Below the pieces are notes generated by a model. It ran no database searches. It was not told where the DNA came from and saw only the letters and a program-made list of their open reading frames with translations. Below are positions 9,629 through 18,674 of a stretch of 64,000 nt of DNA, piece by piece. The stretch's first letter is position 1, and each line of letters opens with the position of its first letter. A program made the translations under genes and the position numbers. The stretch comes from Streptomyces guryensis. GTDB lineage: Bacteria; Actinomycetota; Actinomycetes; Streptomycetales; Streptomycetaceae. The stretch covers positions 248,001-312,000 of the forward strand of contig NZ_JAJSBI010000006.1 of NCBI RefSeq assembly GCF_021261325.1. The letters run 5' to 3'.

Positions 9629-10462
9629 ATGAGTTCCTGGTCTGAGCCGCAGCCCGATTCCCGGTTCGTCGTGGTGGACGGTCTGCGGATGCACTACAAA
9701 CGAGCCGGTCACGGCCCGGCACTCGTGCTGCTGCACGGCAGCGCTTCGTCGCTTCAGCATTTCGACCGTGCGGCGGGCCTGCTGTCGAAGTCGTTCGATG
9801 TCATCCGCCCCGACCTGCCGGGGTTCGGCCTGACCGGCCCTCGCGAGGACCGCGACTACCGCATCCCGACCTACACGGCGACGGTGGCCGATCTGCTGGA
9901 AACGCTGGAGGTTCCCCGCTACGCGGTGGCCGGCAACTCGCTGGGCGGCAACATCGCCTGGAACCTCGCGCTGGACCACCCGGAGCGGCTGACCGGCCTG
10001 GTGCTGGTCAATGCCACCGGATACCCGGAGAAGGCGATACCGGCGGGCCTACGTCTGACCCGCAACCCGCTGCTGCGCCCTGTGTTGCGGCGCGTGATGC
10101 CGCGCGGCGCCATCGAGCGCAACCTGCGAGCGAACGTAGGCCCGCGCTCGACGATCGTGGACGACGCCATGGTGGACCGGGCCCACCAGCTCATGAACCG
10201 GCCAGGGAACCGCTCGGCCTTCGTCGACTTCTGCAACACCGACCAGCCCGACCGCAGCGCGCAGATCCCCCGCGTCGCCGTGCCCACGCTCGTGCTGCGC
10301 AGCGCGGGCATCGACGGCCAGCACTTCACCCGCGACATCCCCGGCGCCAGAGAGCTGGTGCATCCCCACGGCGGTCACCTGCTGCCGGAAGAGGAACCCC
10401 AGTGGGTCGCGGACGCGATGGCCGAGTTCCTCGACTCTTCCGCCGGCACCCCCACGCACTGA
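9629..10462 (+). CDS. Alpha/beta hydrolase (first gene of catabolic operon)
   Basis: The 277-aa protein has the complete alpha/beta hydrolase fold markers. These are the oxyanion loop VLLHGSASS (about residue 33), the nucleophile elbow GNSLGGN (serine about 110), and the histidine in VHPHGGHLLPEEEP near the C-terminus. The arrangement resembles meta-cleavage-product and epoxide hydrolases of aromatic or cyclic-compound breakdown, but the substrate cannot be read from the sequence. No ribosome binding site is obvious, which fits a leaderless or near-leaderless start. It is followed after 19 bases by a second, divergent hydrolase, a flavin hydroxylase and an amidohydrolase, so it probably acts on a product of those enzymes. 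Confidence 0.85.
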   Translation: MSSWSEPQPDSRFVVVDGLRMHYKRAGHGPALVLLHGSASSLQHFDRAAGLLSKSFDVIRPDLPGFGLTGPREDRDYRIPTYTATVADLLETLEVPRYAVAGNSLGGNIAWNLALDHPERLTGLVLVNATGYPEKAIPAGLRLTRNPLLRPVLRRVMPRGAIERNLRANVGPRSTIVDDAMVDRAHQLMNRPGNRSAFVDFCNTDQPDRSAQIPRVAVPTLVLRSAGIDGQHFTRDIPGARELVHPHGGHLLPEEEPQWVADAMAEFLDSSAGTPTH

Positions 10463-10481
10463 CGCCAAGGAGTCCCGTTCC

Positions 10482-11387
10482 ATGAAGTACTTCGTCGCAT
10501 CGGGCGAGGAGCGCCGGCTCACCGCCGAAGCCCGGCAAGCCATGCCCGGCAGCTTCATCGAGCTGTCTGACGGCGTCACCCACTACGAACTGACAGGCCC
10601 CGAAGACGGAGACGTCGTCGTCATGGCGGGCGGACTGACCATCCCGCTGTTCTACTGGGACAGCCTCGCCAGCGAACTGAACACCCGCGGACTGCGAACC
10701 CTGACCTGCAGCGCGTACGGCCGCGGTTACTCGGACCGAGTGCGAGCGCGATACGACGAGAACCTGTTCGCACGCCAGCTGGCCGAACTGACGGACCGGC
10801 TCGGTCTGACGGCGCGGCCCCTGCATCTCGTCGGCACCTCCATGGGCGCACTGGTCAGCATGACGTACGCCGCCCAGTACCGCTCGTCCGTTTCCACCCT
10901 CACCGTCGTCGGCCCCGCCGGTCTCGCGAAACCGCGGCCGACCTCCCCCGACCGGCTGCTGCGCAACGACCGGCTGGCAGGCCTCATCGCCCGGCGGCGC
11001 GGCCTGCAGATACTCCAAGGACACCTGGGCCACAACGTGCGCGACCCCGAACTCGGCGCGGAACTGACCGAGATGGTCCTCGACGCGTTCCGCTTCGAGG
11101 GTTCGCTGTATGCGGTCTTCGACACACTTCAGCACCTGCCGGTCTCCGGCCGTGACGACCTTTTCCGGCAGACCGGGGCACTGGGGATACCGACGCTGCT
11201 CCTGTGGGGCGACGAGGACGACGTCACGCCACTGGTGCACTTCGACACGGCACGCGCCCTGCTCAAGCCCCAGCAGCACCACGTGATTCCCCAGTGCGGT
11301 CACATGGCGCCGTTCGAACGGCCCAGCGATGTCGCCGATCAGATCGTTTCGTTCGTAGCGGCGCGCGCCGAAAGGCTCGACTCATGA
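10482..11387 (+). CDS. Alpha/beta hydrolase (second in operon)
   Basis: The protein has 301 aa and starts at ATG 10482 after AAGGAG. It shows the nucleophile elbow GTSMGAL (serine about 125), the acid in LLWGDEDDVTP and the histidine in PQCGHMAPFERP. It is clearly different in sequence from the preceding hydrolase, so it is not a recent duplicate. Its stop codon overlaps the start of the flavoprotein hydroxylase (ATGA), which indicates translational coupling and a shared pathway. Likely a C-C or ester hydrolase of a catabolic route; the substrate is unknown. Confidence 0.85.
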   Translation: MKYFVASGEERRLTAEARQAMPGSFIELSDGVTHYELTGPEDGDVVVMAGGLTIPLFYWDSLASELNTRGLRTLTCSAYGRGYSDRVRARYDENLFARQLAELTDRLGLTARPLHLVGTSMGALVSMTYAAQYRSSVSTLTVVGPAGLAKPRPTSPDRLLRNDRLAGLIARRRGLQILQGHLGHNVRDPELGAELTEMVLDAFRFEGSLYAVFDTLQHLPVSGRDDLFRQTGALGIPTLLLWGDEDDVTPLVHFDTARALLKPQQHHVIPQCGHMAPFERPSDVADQIVSFVAARAERLDS

Positions 11388-12913
11388 ACAGCCCACATGT
11401 CATCGACGTACTGGTCATCGGCGCCGGCCCTTCAGGTTCCGCCGTGGCAATCGACCTCGTACGCCGGGGACTTGACGTACGGATCGTCGACAGGTCCTCC
11501 CACGTCTTCGACGGCTCCCGCGCCAAGGGCGTGCAGCCCCGCAGCCTCGAAATCCTCGAAGACCTCGGTGCCCTTGACAGTGTGCTGGCCGGCGGCAGCG
11601 TCTACCCCAGGCTCGGGCTCCATGCGGGACCCCTCGCCGTGCCGTGGAAGATGTTCCCGCGCAGAGCGGCCACCCCGGACGTCCCGTACCCGAACACCTG
11701 GCTGATCCCCCAGTTCCGCACGGACCGCGCCCTGCATGCCCGGCTCGGCGAGCTCGGCCATGAAGTCGAGTTCGGCCGTGAGCTGACCGAGCTGACGCAG
11801 GACGAGGACTCGGCCGTCGCCAGGGTGGCGGGCGCGGACGGCACGGAGGAGATCGTCGCCCGCTATGTCGTGGGCGCCGACGGCGGTTCCAGTGCGGTGC
11901 GCAAGCAGCTCGGCATCGGATTCGTCGGGACGACGCACGAGAGCGACCGGATGCTCATCGTCGATGCCTCGGTTACCGGTCTGGCCCGTAACCGCTGGCA
12001 CATGTGGCCCGGCCGGGGCGGCAGGTTCATCGGCGCCTGCCCGCTCCCCGACAGCGACCTGTTCCAGTGGATGATCCGTCTCACGCCGGACGAGGAACCG
12101 CCGTCACAGAGGGACGACATCCTCCGGCGGATCCACGACCGCACCCGCGACAGGCGCATTCAGTTGCACGACATCCACTGGACATCGGTGTTCCGGCCCA
12201 ACATCCGCCTGGCGGAAAGCTACGGCCGACGACGTGTCTTCCTCGCCGGTGACGCCGCACACGTCCACACCCCGGCCGGAGCCCAGGGCCTGAACACCGG
12301 CCTGCAGGACGGTTACAACCTCGGCTGGAAGCTCGGCCAGGTCCTCGCCGGGGCGGACACGACACTGCTGGACACCTATGAGGCCGAGCGGCAGCCGATC
12401 GCCGCCGGGGTCCTGGGCCTGTCCACGGCGAAGTGGGGCGGCATCGCCAAGCTCGACCCGTCGAGCATGAAGCGAGGCAAGGACGAGCAGCAACTCGCCC
12501 TGACCTACTACGGCGGCCCGCTCGCCCCCGCCGACGGCATGCGCACCGGGACACTGCGCGTGGGTGACCGCGCCCCGGACGCCGAACTGCTCGGCGCCGA
12601 CGGCACCGGGACCCGGCTCTTCGACGTCTTGCGCGGACCCGACTTCACCGCCATCGCCTACGGCCCCGGCGCCGCCCCGGCCCTCGGACAGCTCGCCTGG
12701 CCGACGACGGGCGCCCGGCTGAAGCGGCTCGTCGTCGGACCGGTGGCCACGGACGGCTTCGCCTTCTCCGACTCCAGGAACACCCTGCAGCGTGCCTACG
12801 GCCTGACCGGCGACACGCTGCTGCTGATCCGACCCGACGGCTACATCGGGCACATCGCCACTTCGGACTTCCTCACCACCACACAGACAGCCGTACGGAC
12901 CATGACGCCGTAG
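11384..12913 (+). CDS. Class A FAD-dependent aromatic monooxygenase
   Basis: The protein has 509 aa; ATG 11384 overlaps the previous stop. Motifs of class A flavoprotein hydroxylases are in place: GAGPSGSAVA (FAD dinucleotide fold, about residue 12), VVGADGGSSAVRKQLG (DG motif, about 165), and LAGDAAHVHTPAGAQGLNTG (GD motif, about 285). The C-terminal 110 residues look like the thioredoxin-fold tail found in phenol and 3-(3-hydroxyphenyl)propionate hydroxylases. It should use NAD(P)H and oxygen to hydroxylate an aromatic or similarly activated substrate. Its position between two hydrolases and an amidohydrolase supports a breakdown pathway. Confidence 0.88.
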   Translation: MNSPHVIDVLVIGAGPSGSAVAIDLVRRGLDVRIVDRSSHVFDGSRAKGVQPRSLEILEDLGALDSVLAGGSVYPRLGLHAGPLAVPWKMFPRRAATPDVPYPNTWLIPQFRTDRALHARLGELGHEVEFGRELTELTQDEDSAVARVAGADGTEEIVARYVVGADGGSSAVRKQLGIGFVGTTHESDRMLIVDASVTGLARNRWHMWPGRGGRFIGACPLPDSDLFQWMIRLTPDEEPPSQRDDILRRIHDRTRDRRIQLHDIHWTSVFRPNIRLAESYGRRRVFLAGDAAHVHTPAGAQGLNTGLQDGYNLGWKLGQVLAGADTTLLDTYEAERQPIAAGVLGLSTAKWGGIAKLDPSSMKRGKDEQQLALTYYGGPLAPADGMRTGTLRVGDRAPDAELLGADGTGTRLFDVLRGPDFTAIAYGPGAAPALGQLAWPTTGARLKRLVVGPVATDGFAFSDSRNTLQRAYGLTGDTLLLIRPDGYIGHIATSDFLTTTQTAVRTMTP

Positions 12914-12928
12914 GCAAGGAGCCGCACC

Positions 12929-12976
12929 ATGTTCCAACAGCGCCGCATCAGCCCCGGCTCGGGAGACGCAGCGTGA
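12929..12976 (+). CDS. 15-residue mini-ORF upstream of and overlapping the amidohydrolase
   Basis: AAGGAGCCGCACC precedes ATG 12929, a better ribosome binding site than the amidohydrolase itself has. The frame encodes only MFQQRRISPGSGDAA, and its TGA overlaps the GTG of the next gene (GTGA). This looks like a coupling or leader ORF rather than a functional protein, or the scar of an older start for the amidohydrolase. No family can be assigned. Confidence 0.35.
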   Translation: MFQQRRISPGSGDAA

Positions 12977-14298
12977 GCCGCACGCTGCTGCGCGGAGCGC
13001 AGGTCATCACCATGGCGCCGGACCGGCCCGGCGCCGAACACCTCGACATCCTCGTCGACGGCGACCGCATCGCCGCCGTCGGCGAGAACATCGAGGCGTC
13101 CGACGCCGAAGTCATCGACTTCTCCGACCGCATCATCATCCCCGGCCTGGTCAACGCCCACCTGCACACCTGGCAGACCGCGCTGCGCTCCGCAGGCGCC
13201 GACTGGACACTGATGGAGTACCTCACCCACCTCCACGGCGAGTGCGTCGGCCACTACACCCCGGCCGACATGCACATCAGCAACCTGGCCGGCGCGCTGA
13301 ACCAGATCAACTGCGGTACGACCACCGTGGGCGACTGGTGTCACAACGCCCTCTCGCCCGAGCACGCCGACGCGGCCGTGGAAGGACTGGTCCAGGCGGG
13401 GATCCGTGCCGTCTTCCTGCACGGCACGCCCTACCGGTCGCCGGAGACTCCTCACCCGCTCGCCGAGATCGACCGGCTGCTCGACGGCCCCGTCCGCGAC
13501 CATGCCCTCCTGACCCTGGGCATGGCTCTGCAGGGGCCGCAGTACTCCGCGCCGGAGACCGCGGTGGCAGATTTCCGAGCCGGCGCAGACCGCGGTCTCG
13601 TCGTCTCGATGCACCAAAGCGGCGGGGAACTCTCCCCCGGCTGGGAGGCCGTGCGGGCCTCCGGGCTGTTCAGCCCCCTGACCAACATCGTGCACGGAGC
13701 CGATCTGCCCAACGCCTGGATCGAGATGCTCGTCGAGGCGGGCGTCACCTTCACCACCACCCCGGAGAACGAGCTGGGTCAGGGTCACGGCACCCCCGTC
13801 ACCGGGGCTCTGCTGCGCCTGGGCGCGGCGCCCTCCCTGGGCACGGACATCGACACCGCCGTACCCGGCAAGGTGCTCACCGCAGCCCGGATCGCCCTGG
13901 CCCACCAGCGCAGCCTGGACCACGCCCAGTACCGAGAGACGACCGGCATGCACGCCAACACGGCCTTAGTCACCGCCAAACAGGCACTGGCCTGGGCCAC
14001 GGTCGAAGGGGCGAAGGCACTGGGCCTGGCCGACCGGGTGGGCCGGATCGAGGTCGGCATGCAGGCCGACCTGGTCGCCGTCGACGCCCGGGCACTCAAC
14101 CTGTGGCCCGCGCACGACCCCATCGCCACGGTCCTGCACGCCGACATCGCCAACGTCGAAGCGGTGATGGTCGCCGGAAGCTGGCGCAAACGCGATCACG
14201 CCCTGCTCGCACCCGGCCTCGACGAACTCAGGGACCAGCTCCGCGAGTCCGGGCAGCGGCTGCTGCACAGCATCGGGAGTATGCGCAGCCACGCCTGA
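12973..14298 (+). CDS. Amidohydrolase, chlorohydrolase/deaminase (TrzN/SsnA-like) group
   Basis: The protein has 441 aa from GTG 12973, with GGGAG 7 bases upstream. The metal site of the amidohydrolase superfamily is visible: NAHLHTWQ (HxH, about residue 60), a later histidine in VVSMHQSGGE (about 215), a conserved histidine in NIVHGADL (about 243), and the aspartate in LGTDIDTAV (about 295). The C-terminal strand ADLVAVDARALNLWP is typical of the group that deaminates or dechlorinates N-heterocycles. It closes the operon of hydrolases and hydroxylase, which suggests a route for an N-containing cyclic compound. The exact substrate is unknown. Confidence 0.85.
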   Translation: MSRTLLRGAQVITMAPDRPGAEHLDILVDGDRIAAVGENIEASDAEVIDFSDRIIIPGLVNAHLHTWQTALRSAGADWTLMEYLTHLHGECVGHYTPADMHISNLAGALNQINCGTTTVGDWCHNALSPEHADAAVEGLVQAGIRAVFLHGTPYRSPETPHPLAEIDRLLDGPVRDHALLTLGMALQGPQYSAPETAVADFRAGADRGLVVSMHQSGGELSPGWEAVRASGLFSPLTNIVHGADLPNAWIEMLVEAGVTFTTTPENELGQGHGTPVTGALLRLGAAPSLGTDIDTAVPGKVLTAARIALAHQRSLDHAQYRETTGMHANTALVTAKQALAWATVEGAKALGLADRVGRIEVGMQADLVAVDARALNLWPAHDPIATVLHADIANVEAVMVAGSWRKRDHALLAPGLDELRDQLRESGQRLLHSIGSMRSHA

Positions 14299-14426
14299 CA
14301 CACGCAGCGGGCCCAAGGTACGAAACGGGCGGCGCCGACCCGCACGGCCTGCCGTCCCTCGTCGGCGCGACGGCCACTCGCCCCAGAGCCGCGCATCGCG
14401 GCCGCACTCCCACAGGAGAACGTGAC

Positions 14427-14981
14427 GTGAGCAGTCCCAGTTCGAGCACCGTGGGGATGCCCCGCCAGGCGCTGCAGCAGGAGCAGATCGGCCAGACCGC
14501 CATCGTCCTCCTGGACGATGGCGGCATCGAGAGCCTGAGCATGCGAAGGCTCGGCAGTCGCCTCGGCATCACCGCCGCGGCACTCCACTGGCACGTCAGG
14601 AGCAGACACGATCTGCTTCTGCTGGCCGCCGACACAGTCTGGGGGCAGATACCCCTTCCCCGTCTTGAGGACCTCGAATGGCGTCCGGCGCTCCTGGCCA
14701 TGGCCGACAACCTGCGTTCGATGCTTTCGCGTCACCCGTGGCTCCTGACCGCCATGACGCTCCAGCCTCTCGACGGTCCGTGCAGGGATCGCCATGACGA
14801 ACATCTGATCGCGTTCTGTGAGACGTCCGGACTCACCAGACAGGATGCTGAGCAAGCCGCCCACAGCATCGTCGCGTTTGCGCTAGGTGCCGCCCTCGCG
14901 ACCGCCCCCGGCCGGTATGTGTCCTTCGGACTGCAGTCGATTCTCGACGGCGTCGAAGCCGGGCTCGCCGCCCATCGCTGA
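14427..14981 (+). CDS. TetR-family regulator of the catabolic operon
   Basis: The protein has 184 aa from GTG 14427 with AGGAG 8 bases upstream. The N-terminal helix-turn-helix is intact (SMRRLGSRLGITAAALHWHV, about residues 38-57), and the C-terminal half resembles the TetR_C tetracycline-repressor type. It follows the amidohydrolase by 128 bases on the same strand, so it may be cotranscribed. The near-palindrome at 9611-9625 is a candidate operator. The ligand is unknown. Confidence 0.82.
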   Translation: MSSPSSSTVGMPRQALQQEQIGQTAIVLLDDGGIESLSMRRLGSRLGITAAALHWHVRSRHDLLLLAADTVWGQIPLPRLEDLEWRPALLAMADNLRSMLSRHPWLLTAMTLQPLDGPCRDRHDEHLIAFCETSGLTRQDAEQAAHSIVAFALGAALATAPGRYVSFGLQSILDGVEAGLAAHR

Positions 14982-15746
14982 CAACTCGACCGCGTGCTGA
15001 CAGCGGTCAAGGACCGAGCGAGAGACCCACAGCCGGCCACGGCCCCGCGATACCTGGGCTTCTCTGAAGCCGGGGCCAGGGGATGGGCGCGGACCGGGCC
15101 GTCGCGTGCGACGCTCACGGCCGCTGCTTCAGCAGCAGGCGTCCTCCGAGGCACCGGACGACCGGGGAAGCGTGGGCCGTGCGGAGTCGTCCCGGGGGCC
15201 GGGCCGCCGCCCTCTTTCGAGCACACCGCTCCCGGTGAATCACGGACCCAGGGCTTGCACCTCGGGAATTCCGTAGCTGCCCCGGCCAGAGTTGTGAGCA
15301 GGTCGCGTTCGAGGATGGTGACCAAAGGTCAGGCGTCGTAGCAGGGTGACCGGCAGCGGCGGCAGGAGGTGCGTGCGGCGCTTCCCCGCGCATGCTCACT
15401 GGCGTCGGCCAGGAACTCGGGCGCCCGTCCGGTGCAGACGTTCGGGTTCACTCCGTGCCGTGGCGCGCACCGGCCAGGTCTCGGCGGCGCTCCTGTTCGC
15501 GGTCGGGGGGGGTCGGTGTGACTGTGGCACCGGGGAACGCGGTGCCTCTGCGCTGGTCGCGCCATGCACGGCGGATCGGGCCGGGCCATTTCCGGAGGCC
15601 ACTGGTTTCCAGCAGAGGGCTCCCTTCCCAACTGGCGGAACACTACCGGGACATGCTCACCTCTGTGGAGCTTCCGCTGACCGCGCGGGATCTGCCCGAA
15701 GGAGCGGTCCGTTTCCAGAACTTGTCCGAGTGATCACGTCGCTCGG
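14982..15746. other. Gene-poor gap of 765 bases
   Basis: No frame here has a start, ribosome binding site and recognisable protein together. A plus-strand frame ending at 15733 has a helical-looking tail (LAEHYRDMLTSVELPL) that could be the end of a decayed gene, but I cannot assign a family. Given the remnants to its right, the gap is probably eroded coding DNA. Confidence 0.5.
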
Positions 15747-16439
15747 TCAGGCCTCGTCGCGCAAGTGGGCAAGCCCGCTGAGCAGAAGTTCGAGGCCGAA
15801 GGAGAACTCTTCCTCGATCGGAACCGGCATCGCCCCGGCAACAGTGACGGTGGCCGGGAACAGGCCCGGATCCACGCTCTGGAAGACCGCCGACAGCTGT
15901 GCGTCGTCGGGTTGTTCTGCGCCGCCGTGCCCGTTGACCTGTACGGCGAATCCGAGGACGTAGCGGGCCAGGGTCGCGTACGCGTACGCGGCCACGCGCG
16001 GCGGGAAACCACTGTCGAGCAACACCGCGAGACAGCGTTCCCGCAGTGCCATGGCGTTCGGTCCCAGGGGAATCCGCTCGACCAGCAGGCGCGCCGCGTT
16101 CCGATGCCGGGCCAGAGCGTCGAACATGGTGTGCGCGACCGTCCGCAGGGCCCGCTCCCAACCCATCGCGCGGAGTTCGTCGCCGTTCAGCTCCACGACG
16201 CCGAACACGCGGTCCACGACATGGGCGACCAGCGCTGCTCGGTTGTCGAAGTGCCGGTACAGCGTCGCCGTGCCCGAGCCCAGACGCTGGGCCAGCGTCC
16301 GCATCGAGAGAGCGTCGGAGCCTTCCTCGTCCACAATCTGCAGTGCGGTGGCGACGATGCGCTCCAACGGCACGGGCGGCCGCCCCGGAGAACGCCGAGC
16401 CGAACTCGCGCCCGCTCGCGCAGGACCAGCTGCTGCCAC
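15747..16439 (-). CDS. TetR-family regulator
   Basis: The protein has 230 aa if GTG 16439 is used, which has GGAGG 11 bases upstream. The frame remains open a further 160 codons into PadR and oxidase remnants, so the start is uncertain. The helix-turn-helix is clear (SMRTLAQRLGSGTATLYRHF), and the long C-terminal domain is of the TetR_C_1 type seen in drug-efflux regulators. No efflux gene is immediately adjacent; the nearest transporter is the CPA2 antiporter gene about 0.8 kb beyond the start. The target is unknown. Confidence 0.75.
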   Translation of the reverse strand: MAAAGPARAGASSARRSPGRPPVPLERIVATALQIVDEEGSDALSMRTLAQRLGSGTATLYRHFDNRAALVAHVVDRVFGVVELNGDELRAMGWERALRTVAHTMFDALARHRNAARLLVERIPLGPNAMALRERCLAVLLDSGFPPRVAAYAYATLARYVLGFAVQVNGHGGAEQPDDAQLSAVFQSVDPGLFPATVTVAGAMPVPIEEEFSFGLELLLSGLAHLRDEA

Positions 16440-16529
16440 GGAACGTCCCACCTCCTCGGTCAGCACCACAACAGCCACACCGTATCCGATATGAAGATCA
16501 CCGTTCGGACGAGGCGCGTGATCATTCCC

Positions 16530-16922
16530 CCAGCACCGGCAAGGGTATGGGTCGGTGAAGCGCCGGTCGGGGTCGAGTGGGTCGCGCAGTGCGGTGAACT
16601 CATGGAAGCGGGTATGGACACCGACGAGGTCTTCGGCATCGCGGGTGTGGAGTTTGCCCGAGTGCGGGCGCCCCTCGCGTGCGTGGAAGCGCCGGCGCGG
16701 CAGGCCGGCTTCTTCGTGTACTGCGGGGTCCTGCCAGGTGCTGTCCACCCAGCCGACTTGTTCCAGGCGGGCGAGGATCGGATAGATCGTGCCCGACGGC
16801 AGTCCCGCCAGCCCGCACAGCTCCAGGCCGTAGCGCTGTTTGACGGGATCTTCCAGGAAAGACCGCAGCACCAGTTGGGTCTGCAGTGTCATACGCAACG
16901 TACCCATACTCGTACTCGACAT
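16530..16922 (-). pseudogene. Mosaic of a PadR regulator N-terminus and a sugar-lactone oxidase C-terminus
   Basis: From ATG 16922 the frame encodes the winged helix of a PadR regulator (MTLQTQLVLRSFLEDP, then LPSGTIYPILARLEQVGWVD) down to LPRRRF at about 16685. There, in mid-domain, it changes to GRPHSGKLHT...DPLDPDRRF (about 16670-16560), which resembles the C-terminus of D-arabinono-1,4-lactone-oxidase-like FAD enzymes. The expected ending VLGE-stop appears only in a shifted frame at about 16530. The frame then runs on into the TetR gene. I interpret this as two truncated genes joined by deletion, not as a real three-part fusion. Confidence 0.6.
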
Positions 16923-16984
16923 AGCCTGTGTATGGGCTGTCCAGAGACACTGGCACCGCCTGAGCCCGGCCCCGCAAGGTCACT

Positions 16985-17280
16985 GCGCTACCGCCCGGGG
17001 TCCCCGACCTGTCCGAATCCCCGCGCGAGGCCGTGCGCCGCTTCTACGTCCACTGCCTCACCCACGACCCGGCCGTCGTCTGCCTCGCTCGCACCACATT
17101 CGGGGGGGACTTCGGGGAGGACCGGGTCGTCCTCGGCAGCGACTGGCCCTTCCCCATGGGCACCCGGGACCCACGGTCGCTCGTCGCGCACCGCGGCGAA
17201 GACTTCGTACACAGGGCCGAGACACAGACGGCCCATGCGGCGCTCGACCGCCCTGAGCAACCCCGACCAGCCGACGTATC
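16985..17280 (+). pseudogene. C-terminal fragment of an ACMSD-type amidohydrolase
   Basis: The plus frame reads LPPGVPDLSESPREAVRRFY, then VHCLTHDPAVV and DRVVLGSDWPFPMGTRDP. This is the C-terminal barrel end of aminocarboxymuconate-semialdehyde-decarboxylase-like amidohydrolases, including the metal-binding SDWPFPMG. The upstream two thirds are absent, and the reading degenerates after about 17220. It has no start site of its own, so it is a remnant. Confidence 0.6.
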
Positions 17281-17282
17281 GC

Positions 17283-18569
17283 CTACTGCCCTGCCGACAC
17301 CACGCCGGACGAGCTCGTCCGCGTCGCCGGAAGCCGGTGGATCGAGGAGTACTTCCCGCCGTCACCGGTGTTCCGGCCCAGTACCCACGTCAGCAGCGGG
17401 CCGGCCATGGCCGTGGTCACCACCGCCATCACCACCATGAGCGCATACAACTCCTTGTCCAGAAAACCTAGTTGCAGACCCACATTGAGCACGATCAGCT
17501 CGGTCAGCCCGCGGGTGTTCATCAAGGTGGCCAGTGCAGCGGACTGCCTCGGTGGCATCCGGTTCGCCCGGGCCGCGGCGAACGCGCCCAGGAACTTTCC
17601 GCCCACCGCCACCAGCATGATCAGCCCGAGGTCGCCGATACCGGCCGCGTCGACACCGGACAGGTCGACCTGTAGGCCGGCGACCAGGAAGAACACCGGC
17701 AGGAGCAGGGTGCCGCTCAGCTGCCCGAGCCGTTCGTGCACATCAGTGCGCAGCTGCTCGGCGCCGGAACGCGGCAGCACCACGCCGAAGAGGAACGCGC
17801 CGAAGATGTAGTGGAGACCCAGCCACTCGGTGGTGGCGCCGGACAGCAACAGCCCGGCGAGCAGAAAGGCGATGAGCGAAGGCGTGAGGCGCGGCGTCTC
17901 ACGGCGTTCTACCGCTCGCCGCAGCAGCGGACGTACCAGGAAAAGCATGGCGAGCAGGAACGGGACGGCGAGCAGGATCCGCCACTGGTCGGGGCCGGCC
18001 GAGCCGCTGATGGCGACGACGGCGGCGAGCAGTGACCAGGCGAGGACGTCGTCGATGGCGGCACAGGCCAGTGCCAACACGCCGAGTGGGGTACGAGACA
18101 TGCGTCGATCGGTGAGGATGCGCGCCAGCACCGGAAACGCGGTGATCGACATGGCGATGCCCATGAAGAGAATGAATGGCGTCCGGTTGCCGTGGCTGTG
18201 GGCGCTCGCCAGGTGCAGGCCGAGCAGGGTGCCGAGCCCGAAGGGCAGCAGGATCGAGCAGATCGACACACAGGGTGCGATGGCTCCGCTACCGCGGATC
18301 AGGGCTGCGTCCCATTCCAGGCCCACGATGAACATGAAGACCGCGACGCCCACCGCGGCCAGCGCGCTGAGTAACGGCCGGGTGGCGGAGGGGAAGAGGG
18401 CATCGGAGACCACCCCATGGAAGAGGGTGGGACCGAGCGCGATACCAGCGATGACCTCACCGATCACGGACGGCTGGCCGAAACGCCTCGCCAACGCCCC
18501 CAGCACCCGGGCCAGAAGCACCATGACGGCCAGGCCGGCGAGTAAGGAAGAGGTCTGTTGCGTGGTCAT
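17283..18569 (-). CDS. Cation:proton antiporter, CPA2 family
   Basis: The protein has 428 aa from ATG 18569 with GGAG upstream; an upstream in-frame extension is not hydrophobic and lacks a site. About 12 membrane segments are visible. CPA2 signatures include FGQPSVIGEVIAGIALGPT at the N-terminus, the double aspartate CAAIDDVLAW in the ion-binding helix, and NTRGLTELIVLNVG near the C-terminus. There is no RCK/TrkA nucleotide domain, so it is a short KefB/GerN-like transporter of Na+ or K+ against protons. Its link to the neighbouring genes is unclear. Confidence 0.87.
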   Translation of the reverse strand: MTTQQTSSLLAGLAVMVLLARVLGALARRFGQPSVIGEVIAGIALGPTLFHGVVSDALFPSATRPLLSALAAVGVAVFMFIVGLEWDAALIRGSGAIAPCVSICSILLPFGLGTLLGLHLASAHSHGNRTPFILFMGIAMSITAFPVLARILTDRRMSRTPLGVLALACAAIDDVLAWSLLAAVVAISGSAGPDQWRILLAVPFLLAMLFLVRPLLRRAVERRETPRLTPSLIAFLLAGLLLSGATTEWLGLHYIFGAFLFGVVLPRSGAEQLRTDVHERLGQLSGTLLLPVFFLVAGLQVDLSGVDAAGIGDLGLIMLVAVGGKFLGAFAAARANRMPPRQSAALATLMNTRGLTELIVLNVGLQLGFLDKELYALMVVMAVVTTAMAGPLLTWVLGRNTGDGGKYSSIHRLPATRTSSSGVVSAGQ

Positions 18570-18674
18570 GAGGAGTTTCTCCGTTCGATGCGCGTCCCCC
18601 CGCACCTTGCGCTGGCGGAGGTGACTTCGACCCGTAACGCACGACACGGCACCGGCCGCCGTCGGCGTCGACGC

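Noticed and set aside
15329..15733. Small ORFs on both strands in the 14.98-15.75 kb gap
   Set aside because: None has a start, ribosome binding site and recognisable protein together. They are reported only as a gene-poor gap.
15747..16922. A single PadR-TetR fusion regulator
   Set aside because: The PadR domain stops in mid-fold, and the linker resembles an oxidase C-terminus with a frameshift near its end. Gene decay explains it better than a real fusion.
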